DNA of 64,000 bases from Paenibacillus sp. FSL H7-0357 (GTDB lineage: Bacteria; Bacillota; Bacilli; Paenibacillales; Paenibacillaceae), in NCBI RefSeq assembly GCF_000758525.1, contig NZ_CP009241.1, positions 2,852,001 to 2,916,000 on the forward strand. The letters run 5' to 3'. The notes below the pieces were generated by a model that worked only from the letters and a program-made list of their open reading frames with translations, ran no database searches and was not told where the DNA came from. Shown one piece after another: positions 43,481-52,030 of this stretch (positions are counted from its first letter, which is position 1; every line of letters begins with the position of its first letter). The position numbers and the translations under genes were made by a program.

Positions 43481-43528
43481 TTTACATTGAAAAAGGTGAA
43501 TGCTATTATTATGGAAAGTTAACTTTCC
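43481..43528 (+). promoter_or_regulatory. Promoter and palindromic operator of the XRE operon
   Basis: TTTACA at 43481-43486, 17 nt, TATTAT at 43504-43509. It is followed at 43513-43528 by the perfect 16-bp palindrome GGAAAGTTAACTTTCC, which covers the expected start of transcription. This arrangement fits autorepression by the XRE protein. Confidence 0.75.
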
Positions 43529-43548
43529 GTAATCAGTGAGGTGAAAGC

Positions 43549-43752
43549 ATGGAAAACAGATTGGAGCAGCTTCGTAAGGAGCGGGGGATTAAGCAGGAGG
43601 AGCTTGCCGAGGCATTAGAAGTTTCGCGGCAGACCATTGGTTCGCTCGAAAATGGGAGATATAATCCGTCCATTATTCTAGCCTTTAAAATTGCCCGCTA
43701 TTTCAAGCTGGCCATTGAAGATATTTTTATCTATGAGGAGGAATCGGAATGA
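43549..43752 (+). CDS. XRE family regulator (67 aa)
   Basis: A 67-residue protein that is almost only a helix-turn-helix (LRKERGIKQEELAEALEVSRQTIGSLENGRYNPS), the size of YozG-type regulators. GAGGTGAAAG lies before the ATG. The palindrome at 43513-43528 is its probable operator. The stop overlaps the start of a membrane protein (ATGA), a common XRE plus membrane-protein pairing in Firmicutes in which the membrane protein may relay a signal or be the regulated product. Confidence 0.92.
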   Translation: MENRLEQLRKERGIKQEELAEALEVSRQTIGSLENGRYNPSIILAFKIARYFKLAIEDIFIYEEESE

Positions 43753-44171
43753 AAATGAACAAGACAGTTTGGCTGTTTACTATTCTGCTGCTGCTTGGAG
43801 GTATTTTGACTGTAGTCGGCCTTCTGGTGATTGATGAAAGTACAGAAAAGCTTGCCGGAATATGTGTGGGGATAGGCTCGGGGCTGTTCAGTATGAGTGC
43901 TGCTAATCTTATCGTTCAAGGGTATTACCGGAAGCACCCCAAGCTCAAAAAGCAGGCTGTGATTGATTTCCGCGACGAACGCAATACAGCTATCCGGATG
44001 AAAGCCAAGGCCAAAGCCTTCGATATTATGTTTGTGGTCATGATTGCACTGCCGTTTCTGTTTATCTTTGCAGGGATTTCTCTATGGGTGGTGTTGACTA
44101 CCATTGGCCTTTATTTATTTGGCTATTTTACGCAACTCTTCTACATGATTAAATACAGCAAACAGATGTAG
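43749..44171 (+). CDS. Four-helix membrane protein paired with the XRE regulator
   Basis: A 140-residue protein with four membrane helices in two pairs (about 8-28, 38-58, 92-110, 113-132). They are separated by a basic cytoplasmic segment (KHPKLKKQAVIDFRDERNTAIRMKAKAKA). Such proteins regularly follow small XRE regulators; their function is not known. Translation is coupled to the regulator by the ATGA overlap. The conserved-looking Arg-Asp-Glu-Arg-Asn block could be a binding site. Confidence 0.75.
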   Translation: MKMNKTVWLFTILLLLGGILTVVGLLVIDESTEKLAGICVGIGSGLFSMSAANLIVQGYYRKHPKLKKQAVIDFRDERNTAIRMKAKAKAFDIMFVVMIALPFLFIFAGISLWVVLTTIGLYLFGYFTQLFYMIKYSKQM

Positions 44172-44227
44172 CCGATTTAGGAGAAGCGGGAATACAAGGA
44201 GTTACATAACACTGGAGGAAGATCACA

Positions 44228-44884
44228 ATGGATGTTGCTGCGAAGAACAGGATGCATTGGGAATTAACCTATATTTTTTTTCTTACGGCGCTGATAACGA
44301 CATTGGCGGGAATTGTTCGTGAGTTGCCACATGCGATTGCCATTGCCGGATTCACAGCTGCGTTTGCGGCAAATATTTGGATCTGGAAGAAGAGTATCAG
44401 CCGGACTGTTATTTATCTGCACAATGGTTTGAACATCGTCTGCGCACTGTTTCTGGCGTATATGCTGTCAGCCTACATATTCGTCTCGGAGAGTGCGATT
44501 ATTGGTGCTGCCCTCGGAGTGGTGGTAATGGATGTGTTTAGTTTCACCAAGAGAGGGCGGTTCACACTTAATGCCAAACTAATGGGACAAAATAATACAG
44601 CCGTGCGGCTGTCCATCTGTCTTCCGGTTCCCGGGAAACGGGGGCTGATTCCGGTTATCGGTGTGGGGGATTTGGTCTTTTATTCGATGCTGACAATGGT
44701 TGCATTGAAATCGGACAGTGAGTTCGGCCTGTTATTTGCTGTATTGCCCATTCTGGCAGGACAGCTGCTGAACATTGCCGTGATTCTTGCTGTTAAAGAT
44801 AAAAAGGGATTCAAAGGCTTCCCGGCAACCTTAATGCCCGGATTGTTGTTTATTGGTTTTTATTTTACAGGTATCCCGGCATAA
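44228..44884 (+). CDS. Presenilin/SPP-like GxGD intramembrane aspartyl protease candidate
   Basis: A 218-residue protein with about seven membrane helices. Residues Asp102 (in VVMDVFSFTKRG) and Asp148 (in IPVIGVGDLVFYSML) lie within helices. The second fits the GxGD motif of presenilin, signal peptide peptidase and their archaeal relatives, and the following FYS matches presenilin closely. A basic loop follows Asp102, as in presenilin. The last helix opens with FPATLMPG after a lysine-rich loop, in the place of the PAL motif. Prepilin peptidases also use GxGD but have different surroundings. Found 56 nt after the XRE/membrane-protein pair, with GGAGG before the ATG. The protease call is inference from motifs; length is shorter than eukaryotic presenilin. 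Confidence 0.6.
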   Translation: MDVAAKNRMHWELTYIFFLTALITTLAGIVRELPHAIAIAGFTAAFAANIWIWKKSISRTVIYLHNGLNIVCALFLAYMLSAYIFVSESAIIGAALGVVVMDVFSFTKRGRFTLNAKLMGQNNTAVRLSICLPVPGKRGLIPVIGVGDLVFYSMLTMVALKSDSEFGLLFAVLPILAGQLLNIAVILAVKDKKGFKGFPATLMPGLLFIGFYFTGIPA

Positions 44885-45542
44885 AAAGCGGCTTCCAGAC
44901 CTCGGGGATTTGCCCGGGGTCGGAGCAATATACCGTTTGCAGATAGCGGCTTACCGGAGTCAATTGCTGTTCAACCAGCACTTCTTTGATCTCGGAAGGT
45001 TTGGTTGGGATCGAATGTCCGGCAGCTTCCATGAAACGTTCAATGGGCAGCAGCATCCCGCAGCTCTTGCGGTAAGACATCCGGTGCGGATAACGCGGGG
45101 AGCTTCCGGAGTCATATTTGGACAGCCTGATATGTTCAAAATGATCACTCAGCAGTTCATAGGCGGAGAATTTCAGGATGGCAAAATGTTCGCCGGGTTC
45201 TCTGCGGGAGTACATAGCAGCCATGGCAAGGCAATCACGCTCTGTCGGCCACAGGAAGACATGCCGGTCAAGGCAGGCGCGGAATTGCTCCGGTGTTGTT
45301 TCCGGGTCCATGGCCTCAGGAGTGATCCGCAGATGGGCATTTAACCAGACTGAGCGGCCTTGATAGCGGGACTGCTGCAGCGTCGTCCGGTGCACACCGC
45401 ATGCATGCTCAGGGTCCAAAAGCACGGATGCGGCCAGTCTGTCCAGTCCGGCAATAGCCGGAAGATTACGTGCTCTGGTGAAATGGTAGAGCGAGCGTCT
45501 TAACGGGCTTTTAGTGATAGCTGCTAGGGTGGTTGTTTTCAT
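44865..45542 (-). CDS. DUF7002-like protein, possibly ADP-ribosyltransferase fold
   Basis: A 225-residue soluble protein. LYHFTRARNLPAI near residues 18-30, a WLNA segment near residue 70 and RVFLWP-type HVFLWPTERD near 95 resemble DUF7002/DUF4433-like proteins. In these an H-x-T...NLxxI start, as in the DNA ADP-ribosyltransferase DarT, marks the NAD site. No activity is established. The ATG at 45542 begins 16 nt downstream of the DUF2812 gene's stop, so it belongs to the PadR operon; AAAGGA is eleven bases upstream. It overlaps the convergent presenilin-like gene by 20 nt. The family assignment is tentative. Confidence 0.55.
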   Translation of the reverse strand: MKTTTLAAITKSPLRRSLYHFTRARNLPAIAGLDRLAASVLLDPEHACGVHRTTLQQSRYQGRSVWLNAHLRITPEAMDPETTPEQFRACLDRHVFLWPTERDCLAMAAMYSRREPGEHFAILKFSAYELLSDHFEHIRLSKYDSGSSPRYPHRMSYRKSCGMLLPIERFMEAAGHSIPTKPSEIKEVLVEQQLTPVSRYLQTVYCSDPGQIPEVWKPLFMPGYL

Positions 45543-45558
45543 ATTGGCATTTTGTCCT

Positions 45559-46713
45559 TTACGGTCTACTGTTTTTGAGACGCCGGTAATACAGCCAGGT
45601 TCTGCCCGCAAACGACCCGAAGAGGAGCATGCAGATGAACATTAGCGAAGTGTTCCATGCCCGGGAAGCGGTGATTCCGTCATTTAGCATGCCATCAATG
45701 AATGCCCCCAAATTCACGCTATAGAGCAGAAGCAGCGGGAGGAATAGCGAAGTATAGCTGATGGCGATTTTTCGGGCGTGCTTCAAGCGGTGGAATTGAT
45801 CGCTGTATATTTCAGGGCGCTCAGCGCCTTCCGAATATTCCCGGCTCCAGATCGTCCATTTCTGCAAGGAGGAGAGGGAGCTATAGACGTTCTTCCAGCC
45901 GGCTTCCCTGTGCAGCTCCAAATAACCTTCATCGGAAATCACTTGATAGTCGGCATGATAGTTCATCCGCCGTGGGCTGCCTTTGCAGAAATAGAACAGC
46001 GTCCCGCCTAGACCGACTTTACACAGATTAAATCCAAGCCGTTCTTTGTTCTCAAGCCACTGCTCCAGCCGGTCCGGAGCGTACATCCAGGCTAGTTTGA
46101 TCCGGATGATCTTGGGTCCGGCAGGGTCGGGCTGTACGTCAAGTTCGTAGCTGTCTTGATTGTCCCCGCGTAATGTTTTATTGGCTGCCCTGATCTTGAT
46201 AACGGAATAGAACGCGAGTACCAGCAGAGCGATGGCAAAGGCTCCAGCGATATAGGTAACCAGCCACATGGGGCTTTTCACTACCCGGAGGGGCGTATCA
46301 TGGGAAAGGGAAAAACCTATCGTGATTAGCGGAATTAGTGCAATTAATAACAAATAAAAGATAATCGCCATGAAAAAATAAGAAATCTTCCGGTTTCGCT
46401 TGATCGCTTCCTGGCGGGAGGGGTAGGCGTTAATTTGGCCGGGTTGCCGTTCATTGGCATAAATGGTCCACTTCCCTTGATGCACGTTCCTTGTCCAGCC
46501 CTCAGCGGCCAGATAGGTGGACAAGGAGGTTTGAGCTGATGGAGCATACCCGATTTGATAGGTAATGTTACCCGGCTTGCCCTGCCGGAAAATAAACCGC
46601 CGAAGTTTAATATTCCATCCTTCAAGCAGCCATCCCTGGCTGGCCATCCCGGTCAGCCAGGTTTCTGTTTTGAGCAAGTCATAGCTCCAGAAAGGCCGAA
46701 ATACAGTCTTCAT
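45559..46713 (-). CDS. DUF2812 membrane protein with two DUF2812 units
   Basis: A 384-residue protein. Residues 1-90 form a DUF2812 unit (FWSYDLLKTETWLTGMASQGW). Two membrane helices follow (about 112-132 and 150-170), then a second DUF2812-like unit (about 205-275, LEQWLENKERLGFNLCKVGLGG), and two more helices at the C-terminus. DUF2812 proteins are nearly always coupled to PadR regulators, as here (ATGA overlap with the upstream padR gene). They are thought to act as membrane partners or anti-sigma-like regulators, but their function is not settled. GAGGAGGAA precedes the ATG. Confidence 0.85.
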   Translation of the reverse strand: MKTVFRPFWSYDLLKTETWLTGMASQGWLLEGWNIKLRRFIFRQGKPGNITYQIGYAPSAQTSLSTYLAAEGWTRNVHQGKWTIYANERQPGQINAYPSRQEAIKRNRKISYFFMAIIFYLLLIALIPLITIGFSLSHDTPLRVVKSPMWLVTYIAGAFAIALLVLAFYSVIKIRAANKTLRGDNQDSYELDVQPDPAGPKIIRIKLAWMYAPDRLEQWLENKERLGFNLCKVGLGGTLFYFCKGSPRRMNYHADYQVISDEGYLELHREAGWKNVYSSLSSLQKWTIWSREYSEGAERPEIYSDQFHRLKHARKIAISYTSLFLPLLLLYSVNLGAFIDGMLNDGITASRAWNTSLMFICMLLFGSFAGRTWLYYRRLKNSRP

Positions 46714-47042
46714 AAGAATTCCTCCTCGCAGTTAATCGCATTGTTGTGCAGTTCTTTCAATCTGCCAATTTCTACGGTCATCACTTTTTTTCCAAGCTCC
46801 GATACCTCATATACCGTTTTTCTCTCTTCATCGGCAAATACGGTGATCAAGCCGTCTTTGTTCATTTTGGTCAATGTTCCATAGACCGTACCTGACCCCA
46901 GTCTGAGCCGTCCGCCTGACAATTCTTCAACATGCTTGATGATTCCGTATCCGTGGCGCGGTTTGGTCAGGGACAACAGAATGTAGAATGCTGTCTCGGT
47001 CATCGGCACGTACTTTTTAAGTGCTTTTTCAATGGAGGACAC
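46710..47042 (-). CDS. PadR family regulator
   Basis: A 110-residue PadR winged-helix protein (PMTETAFYILLSLTKPRHGYGIIK, GSGTVYGTLTKMNKDGLI, RKTVYEVSELG). A GTG at 47042 with AAGGTGAT four bases upstream is the likely start, although the frame is open to a GTG at 47060. Three direct repeats just upstream (47077-47114) are the probable operator. It heads an operon with the DUF2812 protein and the DUF7002-like protein. Ligand unknown. Confidence 0.88.
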   Translation of the reverse strand: MSSIEKALKKYVPMTETAFYILLSLTKPRHGYGIIKHVEELSGGRLRLGSGTVYGTLTKMNKDGLITVFADEERKTVYEVSELGKKVMTVEIGRLKELHNNAINCEEEFL

Positions 47043-47076
47043 CAGGATCACCTTTTTCACAAAATATATGTCTCAT

Positions 47077-47114
47077 CGTGACTATGTCATAACGTGACTA
47101 TATCACGACGTGAC
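47077..47114. promoter_or_regulatory. Three CGTGAC direct repeats, PadR operator candidate
   Basis: CGTGAC occurs at 47077, 47093 and 47109, an exact 16-nt period. The first two copies continue as TATGTCAT and TATATCAC, so each is also an imperfect inverted repeat (GTGAC/GTCAT, GTGA/TCAC). It lies 35 nt upstream of the padR start. Confidence 0.65.
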
Positions 47115-47288
47115 TTATTATGCAAAAAACTTTCCCGGGAAATAAGAAATGAGGGGGATTACAATCCATTAATCCTACTTTTTATTATTTTTGCAGGAGA
47201 ATATCTTAATCGGTTGAAATTTTTTACAATGAAATAAGGTATTTAATTCTGTGAAACAAATAATCTCATACAGAGAGGAACTGATATT

Positions 47289-49019
47289 ATGAAAACATTA
47301 GTCATTGTGGATGATGAGCCCTCGGTGGTGAACGGGCTGCGCACTTATGTAGACTGGGCAGCACAAGGGATTCAATTGATCGGAACTGCGGATGACGGAG
47401 ATACAGGGCTTACGCTCATACGTGAGCTTAGGCCGGATATTGTGCTGACGGATGTGCAGATGCCTTCCATGGACGGAATTACGATGGCTGCGGAGGTCCG
47501 TGCGCTGCTGCCGGATGCCAAAATTGTGTTCATCAGCGGGCATAACGATGCAGAGTATTTGAAATCGGCGCTGCAGATGCATGCGGCTGATTATATTTTC
47601 AAACCAGTCAGCAGAAAAGAATTGTACGCCGTGATGGGAAAAGTGACTGCTGCACTGGATGCGGAGAGGCGGGAGCGGGACCGGGTAAAGGAAATGCAGG
47701 TTAAGCTGACCCAGAGCATGCCGCTGCTGCGCGAGAAATTTCTGCTGTCAGTGGTCACCGACAACTTCAACATGGCCCAGGTGCAGGATAAACTGCAATT
47801 TCTGGGACTGCCGCTGCTCTCTGCGGACAGCTATATCATTATGGTCATCGTAATTGATGATGTTCCGCAGGTAATGGATTCACGCAGTGAGCGGGATAAA
47901 CAGCTTTTGTCCTATACGGTGCTGAATATCATTCAAGAGTTAACGGATAAGCAAATGCGCGGTGTGACGTTTGAGAAGGAGCCGGGAGAGTATGTCGGCA
48001 TTTTGTTGACCCGTTCTTTTGGAGGGCAGGAGGCGGACAGGGAGATCAAACCGGAGCTTGCGGGCAGGGCGGCAGATGTTCTAGATGCAGTGCCCCGGCC
48101 AGGAGAAGCTGGAGAAAATGCGGAGCCTTCAGCTGACCGCTCTCCCGAGAACGAATTGCTGCTGCTGGCGGAATCGATCCGCGACAATCTGCGGAAATGG
48201 CTGAAGCTGAGCGTAACCATCGGGGTGGGGGATGGAGTAGGCAGCCTTTCTGAGGTGCCGGCCTCCTATAAGCAGGCAAGAGCTGCCGCCGACCAGAAAT
48301 GGTATCTGGGTAAAAATCGCATTCTGACGATGGACAACATTGAGTCCGGAGAGAATCTGCGTTACCGCTTTGAGCCGGAATGGAGCGAACGCGTAATCAC
48401 CGCACTTAAGTCAGGCGATCAAAGCCGGCTGCAGGGGGAACTGAGTGGAATATTTGGACTGCTGGAGCTGAACCGGGGGCAGGGCTCCCGTTACGCGCAG
48501 AATGTCAGTCTCCACCTGATTCTGCAGTCCAGCCAGGTGCTGCTGGAGCTGAACGGCATGACGGCAGAGTGGGAGAAACGGGAAATGGAAGCCTGGAAGC
48601 TGGTTATGCGCCAGGAAACGATACAGGATTTGCTGCGGTATACGGAATCGTATTTGCGGCATGTCTGTGATTTTGTGGAGGCCAAACGCAGCGGAAAGTC
48701 CAGTGAGGTCATTGAACGGGTCCGCCGCCTAATCGGAGAGCGTTATGCGGACAATTTGACGATCGCCGATATTGCAGCAGGCGTATATCTCAGTCCTACC
48801 TATGTAAGGCTGCTGTATAAGCAGGAAACGGGCGAAACCGTGTTTGAATATTTGACCAAAGTACGGATTGAAAAGGCGAAAATGCTGCTGAGAGATCCGC
48901 AGAACAAATTTTACGAGGTCTGCTATGCCGTAGGTTATACCGATCCCAGCCATTTCAGCAAGCTGTTCAAAAAAATGACCGGGAGCACACCCAGCGCCTA
49001 CAGAGAACAGCAAAATTAG
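47289..49019 (+). CDS. YesN-type response regulator with AraC DNA-binding domain
   Basis: A 576-residue response regulator. The receiver domain (1-120) has phosphoacceptor Asp55 (LTDVQMP) and Lys105 (FKPVS). A long middle region (about 140-450) is typical of this subgroup. The C-terminal AraC domain has two helix-turn-helix units (about 478-572: DNLTIADIAAGVYLSPTYV and PSHFSKLFKKMTG). It is activated by the sensor kinase encoded 59 nt downstream and should switch on the ABC importer genes. GAGAGGAACTG precedes the ATG. Confidence 0.93.
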   Translation: MKTLVIVDDEPSVVNGLRTYVDWAAQGIQLIGTADDGDTGLTLIRELRPDIVLTDVQMPSMDGITMAAEVRALLPDAKIVFISGHNDAEYLKSALQMHAADYIFKPVSRKELYAVMGKVTAALDAERRERDRVKEMQVKLTQSMPLLREKFLLSVVTDNFNMAQVQDKLQFLGLPLLSADSYIIMVIVIDDVPQVMDSRSERDKQLLSYTVLNIIQELTDKQMRGVTFEKEPGEYVGILLTRSFGGQEADREIKPELAGRAADVLDAVPRPGEAGENAEPSADRSPENELLLLAESIRDNLRKWLKLSVTIGVGDGVGSLSEVPASYKQARAAADQKWYLGKNRILTMDNIESGENLRYRFEPEWSERVITALKSGDQSRLQGELSGIFGLLELNRGQGSRYAQNVSLHLILQSSQVLLELNGMTAEWEKREMEAWKLVMRQETIQDLLRYTESYLRHVCDFVEAKRSGKSSEVIERVRRLIGERYADNLTIADIAAGVYLSPTYVRLLYKQETGETVFEYLTKVRIEKAKMLLRDPQNKFYEVCYAVGYTDPSHFSKLFKKMTGSTPSAYREQQN

Positions 49020-49078
49020 AACTTGAGCCTCCCAAGGGCGATACGACAAAAAGGCCGGAGAAATGAGGTGTCACCTTT

Positions 49079-50926
49079 ATGAAATTGGGATGGAGCTATC
49101 TGACTGGACTTGGACAGGGGATTCTGGCCGCAAGAAAGTGGCTGCTTGTCTATGCCCTGCTAATCTTGCTGCCGGTGTCCATTTTACTGGCCTCCTTCTA
49201 TCAGCGGTCCAATGAAATTCTGGAACAGGAAGTTACCCGTTCGATGCAGCTTACACTTAAGCAGGCAGGGCTGAATTTAACCTACAAGCTGGAACACATC
49301 CGCGACAGCAGCAATTCAGTGTTTATGAACCAAATCCTCTACGATAATCTGCTCCAGAAGGTCAGTATCACGGAGCAGCTAAAACAAATTAAGGAGCTCC
49401 GCAATCTGGCCGAAACCGCACAGGAGAATGAGGATATTTTCCGCCTGCGGTTTTTTGTTGATCCTTCCCGCCTGTATGCCGGAGACCGGATTAATCTGTA
49501 TTCCTTTGAGGATGCAAAGCAATATCCATGGTATGAATCGGTGATAGAGGCCGGTGGGGGGATGGTATGGACCGGTGTTTATCAGGAGAAGTATAACGAC
49601 ATTGGTAAAAAGAATATTTTCTCCGTTGCCCGGATGCTGCGCAATCCCCAGGAATATGAAGAGATTGTAGGTATTCTCGTGATGGATGTGTCCGAAGGTC
49701 TGATCGGGGAGATTATGTCGGAGCTGCAGTTCTCGGACAAGTACGCTCCTTTTCTATCGGATGCCAGCGGCAGATTGATCTACAGTTCAGATAGTGCCGG
49801 TCTGAATAAGTCGGATAATAAAGCAGGGAATTTGCAAAAGGACGCGGATGTCCTGCCTAAAGAGCTGTTTGATACCATCGAACACTCGGAGGAAGGCATA
49901 CTAAAGCGCTCGTTAGGCCGTGAAGAAGTAAACGTAGTGTACACCACCATCGGAACGACTGGCTGGAAGCTGGTCGCACAGGTATCGGAGCCTGAGATTT
50001 CACACAGGGCTACAGCGATGAATCAGTTCACCAGTATTGCTACACTCGCGGGAATTACGGTTTTGTTCCTGGTACTGGTCTTTGTTCTCTTCATGTTCAT
50101 GATTCAAGGCATGCAGCGCAGAGTGCAGATGATTCTTAAAATGATCCGCAAGGAAGGGATCGGCTGGCTGGAAGACCGCCGTTCTATGCCTGATGGTGAT
50201 TTCCGGCTGCTGGAGCGCAGTGTGGACCATCTTATTCACAAGGTCAATAACCTGATGGAAGAATCGTATCAGGCCAAGATGCAGGAGCGGGAGGCTCAGC
50301 TTCGCACACTTCAGGCGCAGATCAATCCCCATTTCCTGTACAATGCCCTCGATATGATCAACTGGTCGGCCATTGCCCATGACGCTGAGGACACGAGCCA
50401 GATGATTGAAGCGCTGGCCCGTTATTTCCGGCTCAGCCTGAACCAAGGGCGCGACAACGTCAGCATTGTGGATGAGCTGAATCTGGCCAAGGTGTTCCTT
50501 GAGATTCAGCAGAACCGCTTCCCGTCCACGTTTACGTTCACCATTCAAGCGGAACCGGGGCTTGAACAATATATGATGCCGAAGCTGACGCTGCAGCCTC
50601 TGGTGGAGAACGCTCTGCTTCACGGCATTCGCAAGACGAAGCAAAAACAAGGGGGAATCATGATCACAGCTGCTCATGAGCAGGGGGATATCGTGCTCAC
50701 AGTCTCTGATGACGGGATCGGTATGAGCCAGGATCAGGCCAACCGTCTGCTGATCGATCCCTCTGCCGGGAGTCAGCCGGGCGGTTTGGAGGGCTCGTTT
50801 GGGCTCTATAATGTCAATGAAAGAATCCGCTATTTCTCAGGCAACCGGTATGGCTTGTCCATTGAGACGGAGATCGGAAAGGGAACCCTTGTTACTGTGA
50901 GATTTAAAGCGGTTTCATCAGAATAG
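49079..50926 (+). CDS. YesM-type sensor histidine kinase
   Basis: A 615-residue membrane kinase. One helix at about 20-42, an extracytoplasmic sensor domain to about residue 315, a second helix (about 320-345) and a HAMP-like segment are followed by the His_kinase domain with phosphoacceptor His418 in QINPHFLYNAL. The ATP-binding domain shows VENALLHGI and DDGIGM. GAGGTG stands nine bases before the ATG. The extracytoplasmic part presumably senses a sugar directly or through the lipoprotein encoded downstream. Confidence 0.93.
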   Translation: MKLGWSYLTGLGQGILAARKWLLVYALLILLPVSILLASFYQRSNEILEQEVTRSMQLTLKQAGLNLTYKLEHIRDSSNSVFMNQILYDNLLQKVSITEQLKQIKELRNLAETAQENEDIFRLRFFVDPSRLYAGDRINLYSFEDAKQYPWYESVIEAGGGMVWTGVYQEKYNDIGKKNIFSVARMLRNPQEYEEIVGILVMDVSEGLIGEIMSELQFSDKYAPFLSDASGRLIYSSDSAGLNKSDNKAGNLQKDADVLPKELFDTIEHSEEGILKRSLGREEVNVVYTTIGTTGWKLVAQVSEPEISHRATAMNQFTSIATLAGITVLFLVLVFVLFMFMIQGMQRRVQMILKMIRKEGIGWLEDRRSMPDGDFRLLERSVDHLIHKVNNLMEESYQAKMQEREAQLRTLQAQINPHFLYNALDMINWSAIAHDAEDTSQMIEALARYFRLSLNQGRDNVSIVDELNLAKVFLEIQQNRFPSTFTFTIQAEPGLEQYMMPKLTLQPLVENALLHGIRKTKQKQGGIMITAAHEQGDIVLTVSDDGIGMSQDQANRLLIDPSAGSQPGGLEGSFGLYNVNERIRYFSGNRYGLSIETEIGKGTLVTVRFKAVSSE

Positions 50927-51040
50927 TTCCTGCGTTTTTTTTTACAGTCGCCTGAGACCAGAAATAATCGCTTTACCTCCTACAAGAGTACCAGGGTCGA
51001 TCTTTATAATTAACCCATAAACAGTTGGGGGTGAGCCATC

Positions 51041-52006
51041 TTGGGCGCAGGTGTCACGGATTTGAACCCGAAGAGCAAGGTTAAGCCAACCAGAATCAGG
51101 TCCGCAAGCAGGTGGAGATATGCATGGAGAAACAGGGATTATTATGTACTGCTGATCCCCGGATTATTGTTTCTCCTGCTCTTCAAATATACACCGCTTT
51201 ACGGGGTGCTGATTGCTTTTCAGGACTTCAACATTTTTGAAGGCATTAAGGGCAGCGAGTGGGTGGGGCTTGAGCAATTCCATAAGCTGATCCAGTCGGA
51301 AGAATTCGGAAGGGTGTTTATGAATACGCTGTTAATCAGCGTTTATAAAATTGTGCTGCTTTTTCCGGTTCCCATCTTCATCGCGCTGGTGCTGAACGAG
51401 GTTCGGCTGATGTTCTTCAAACGGACGATTCAGACGATCATTTATCTTCCGCATTTTCTGTCTTGGGTCATTATCTCTGGCTTATTCGTGACCATCCTCT
51501 CTACATCGGGCGGGCTGGTCAACAACATCATCCAGTGGTTTGGCGGAGAGCCGATCAGTTTTTTTGTCAGTAATGAGTATTTCCGCAGTCTCGTGGTTTT
51601 TACCGCAGGCTGGAAGGAAACGGGCTGGAATGCCATCGTCTTCATTGCCGCCATTGCCGGTATCGATCAGGAGCAATATGAAGCGGCTGCTATTGACGGG
51701 GCGGGCAGAATCCGTCGGATGCTGCATATTTCCATTCCGGGAATTCTGCCGACGGTGGTGCTGATGTTCATACTCCGTCTCGGTTCAGTACTCGACGCGG
51801 GTACAGAGCAAATTCTCACAATGTACAATCCGGTGGTATATGAAACAGCTGATGTCATCGGAACCTTCGTGTACCGGATCGGTCTTGGCAAGATGGACTA
51901 CAGCTTCAGTACAGCAGTCGGGCTGTTTAACTCCGTCGTCGGTTTCATCCTGATTGTCTCAGGCAACTATATCAGCCGCAAGCTGCTTAAGCGCGGAATC
52001 TGGTAA
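51041..52006 (+). CDS. ABC transporter permease, LplB-type
   Basis: A 321-residue permease with six membrane helices and the cytoplasmic EAA loop (EQYEAAAIDGAGRIRRMLHISIPG). The N-terminal extension is basic. LplB-type permeases take up oligosaccharides, often uronate-containing or plant-derived. TTG at 51041 with GGGGGTGAG upstream. A TATAAT at 51005-51010 lacks a good -35, in line with activator dependence. No ATPase gene is in the locus, so a shared MsmX-type ATPase encoded elsewhere probably energises it. Confidence 0.93.
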   Translation: MGAGVTDLNPKSKVKPTRIRSASRWRYAWRNRDYYVLLIPGLLFLLLFKYTPLYGVLIAFQDFNIFEGIKGSEWVGLEQFHKLIQSEEFGRVFMNTLLISVYKIVLLFPVPIFIALVLNEVRLMFFKRTIQTIIYLPHFLSWVIISGLFVTILSTSGGLVNNIIQWFGGEPISFFVSNEYFRSLVVFTAGWKETGWNAIVFIAAIAGIDQEQYEAAAIDGAGRIRRMLHISIPGILPTVVLMFILRLGSVLDAGTEQILTMYNPVVYETADVIGTFVYRIGLGKMDYSFSTAVGLFNSVVGFILIVSGNYISRKLLKRGIW

Positions 52007-52030
52007 TCCGGGAAGGGAGAGAAGATAACA

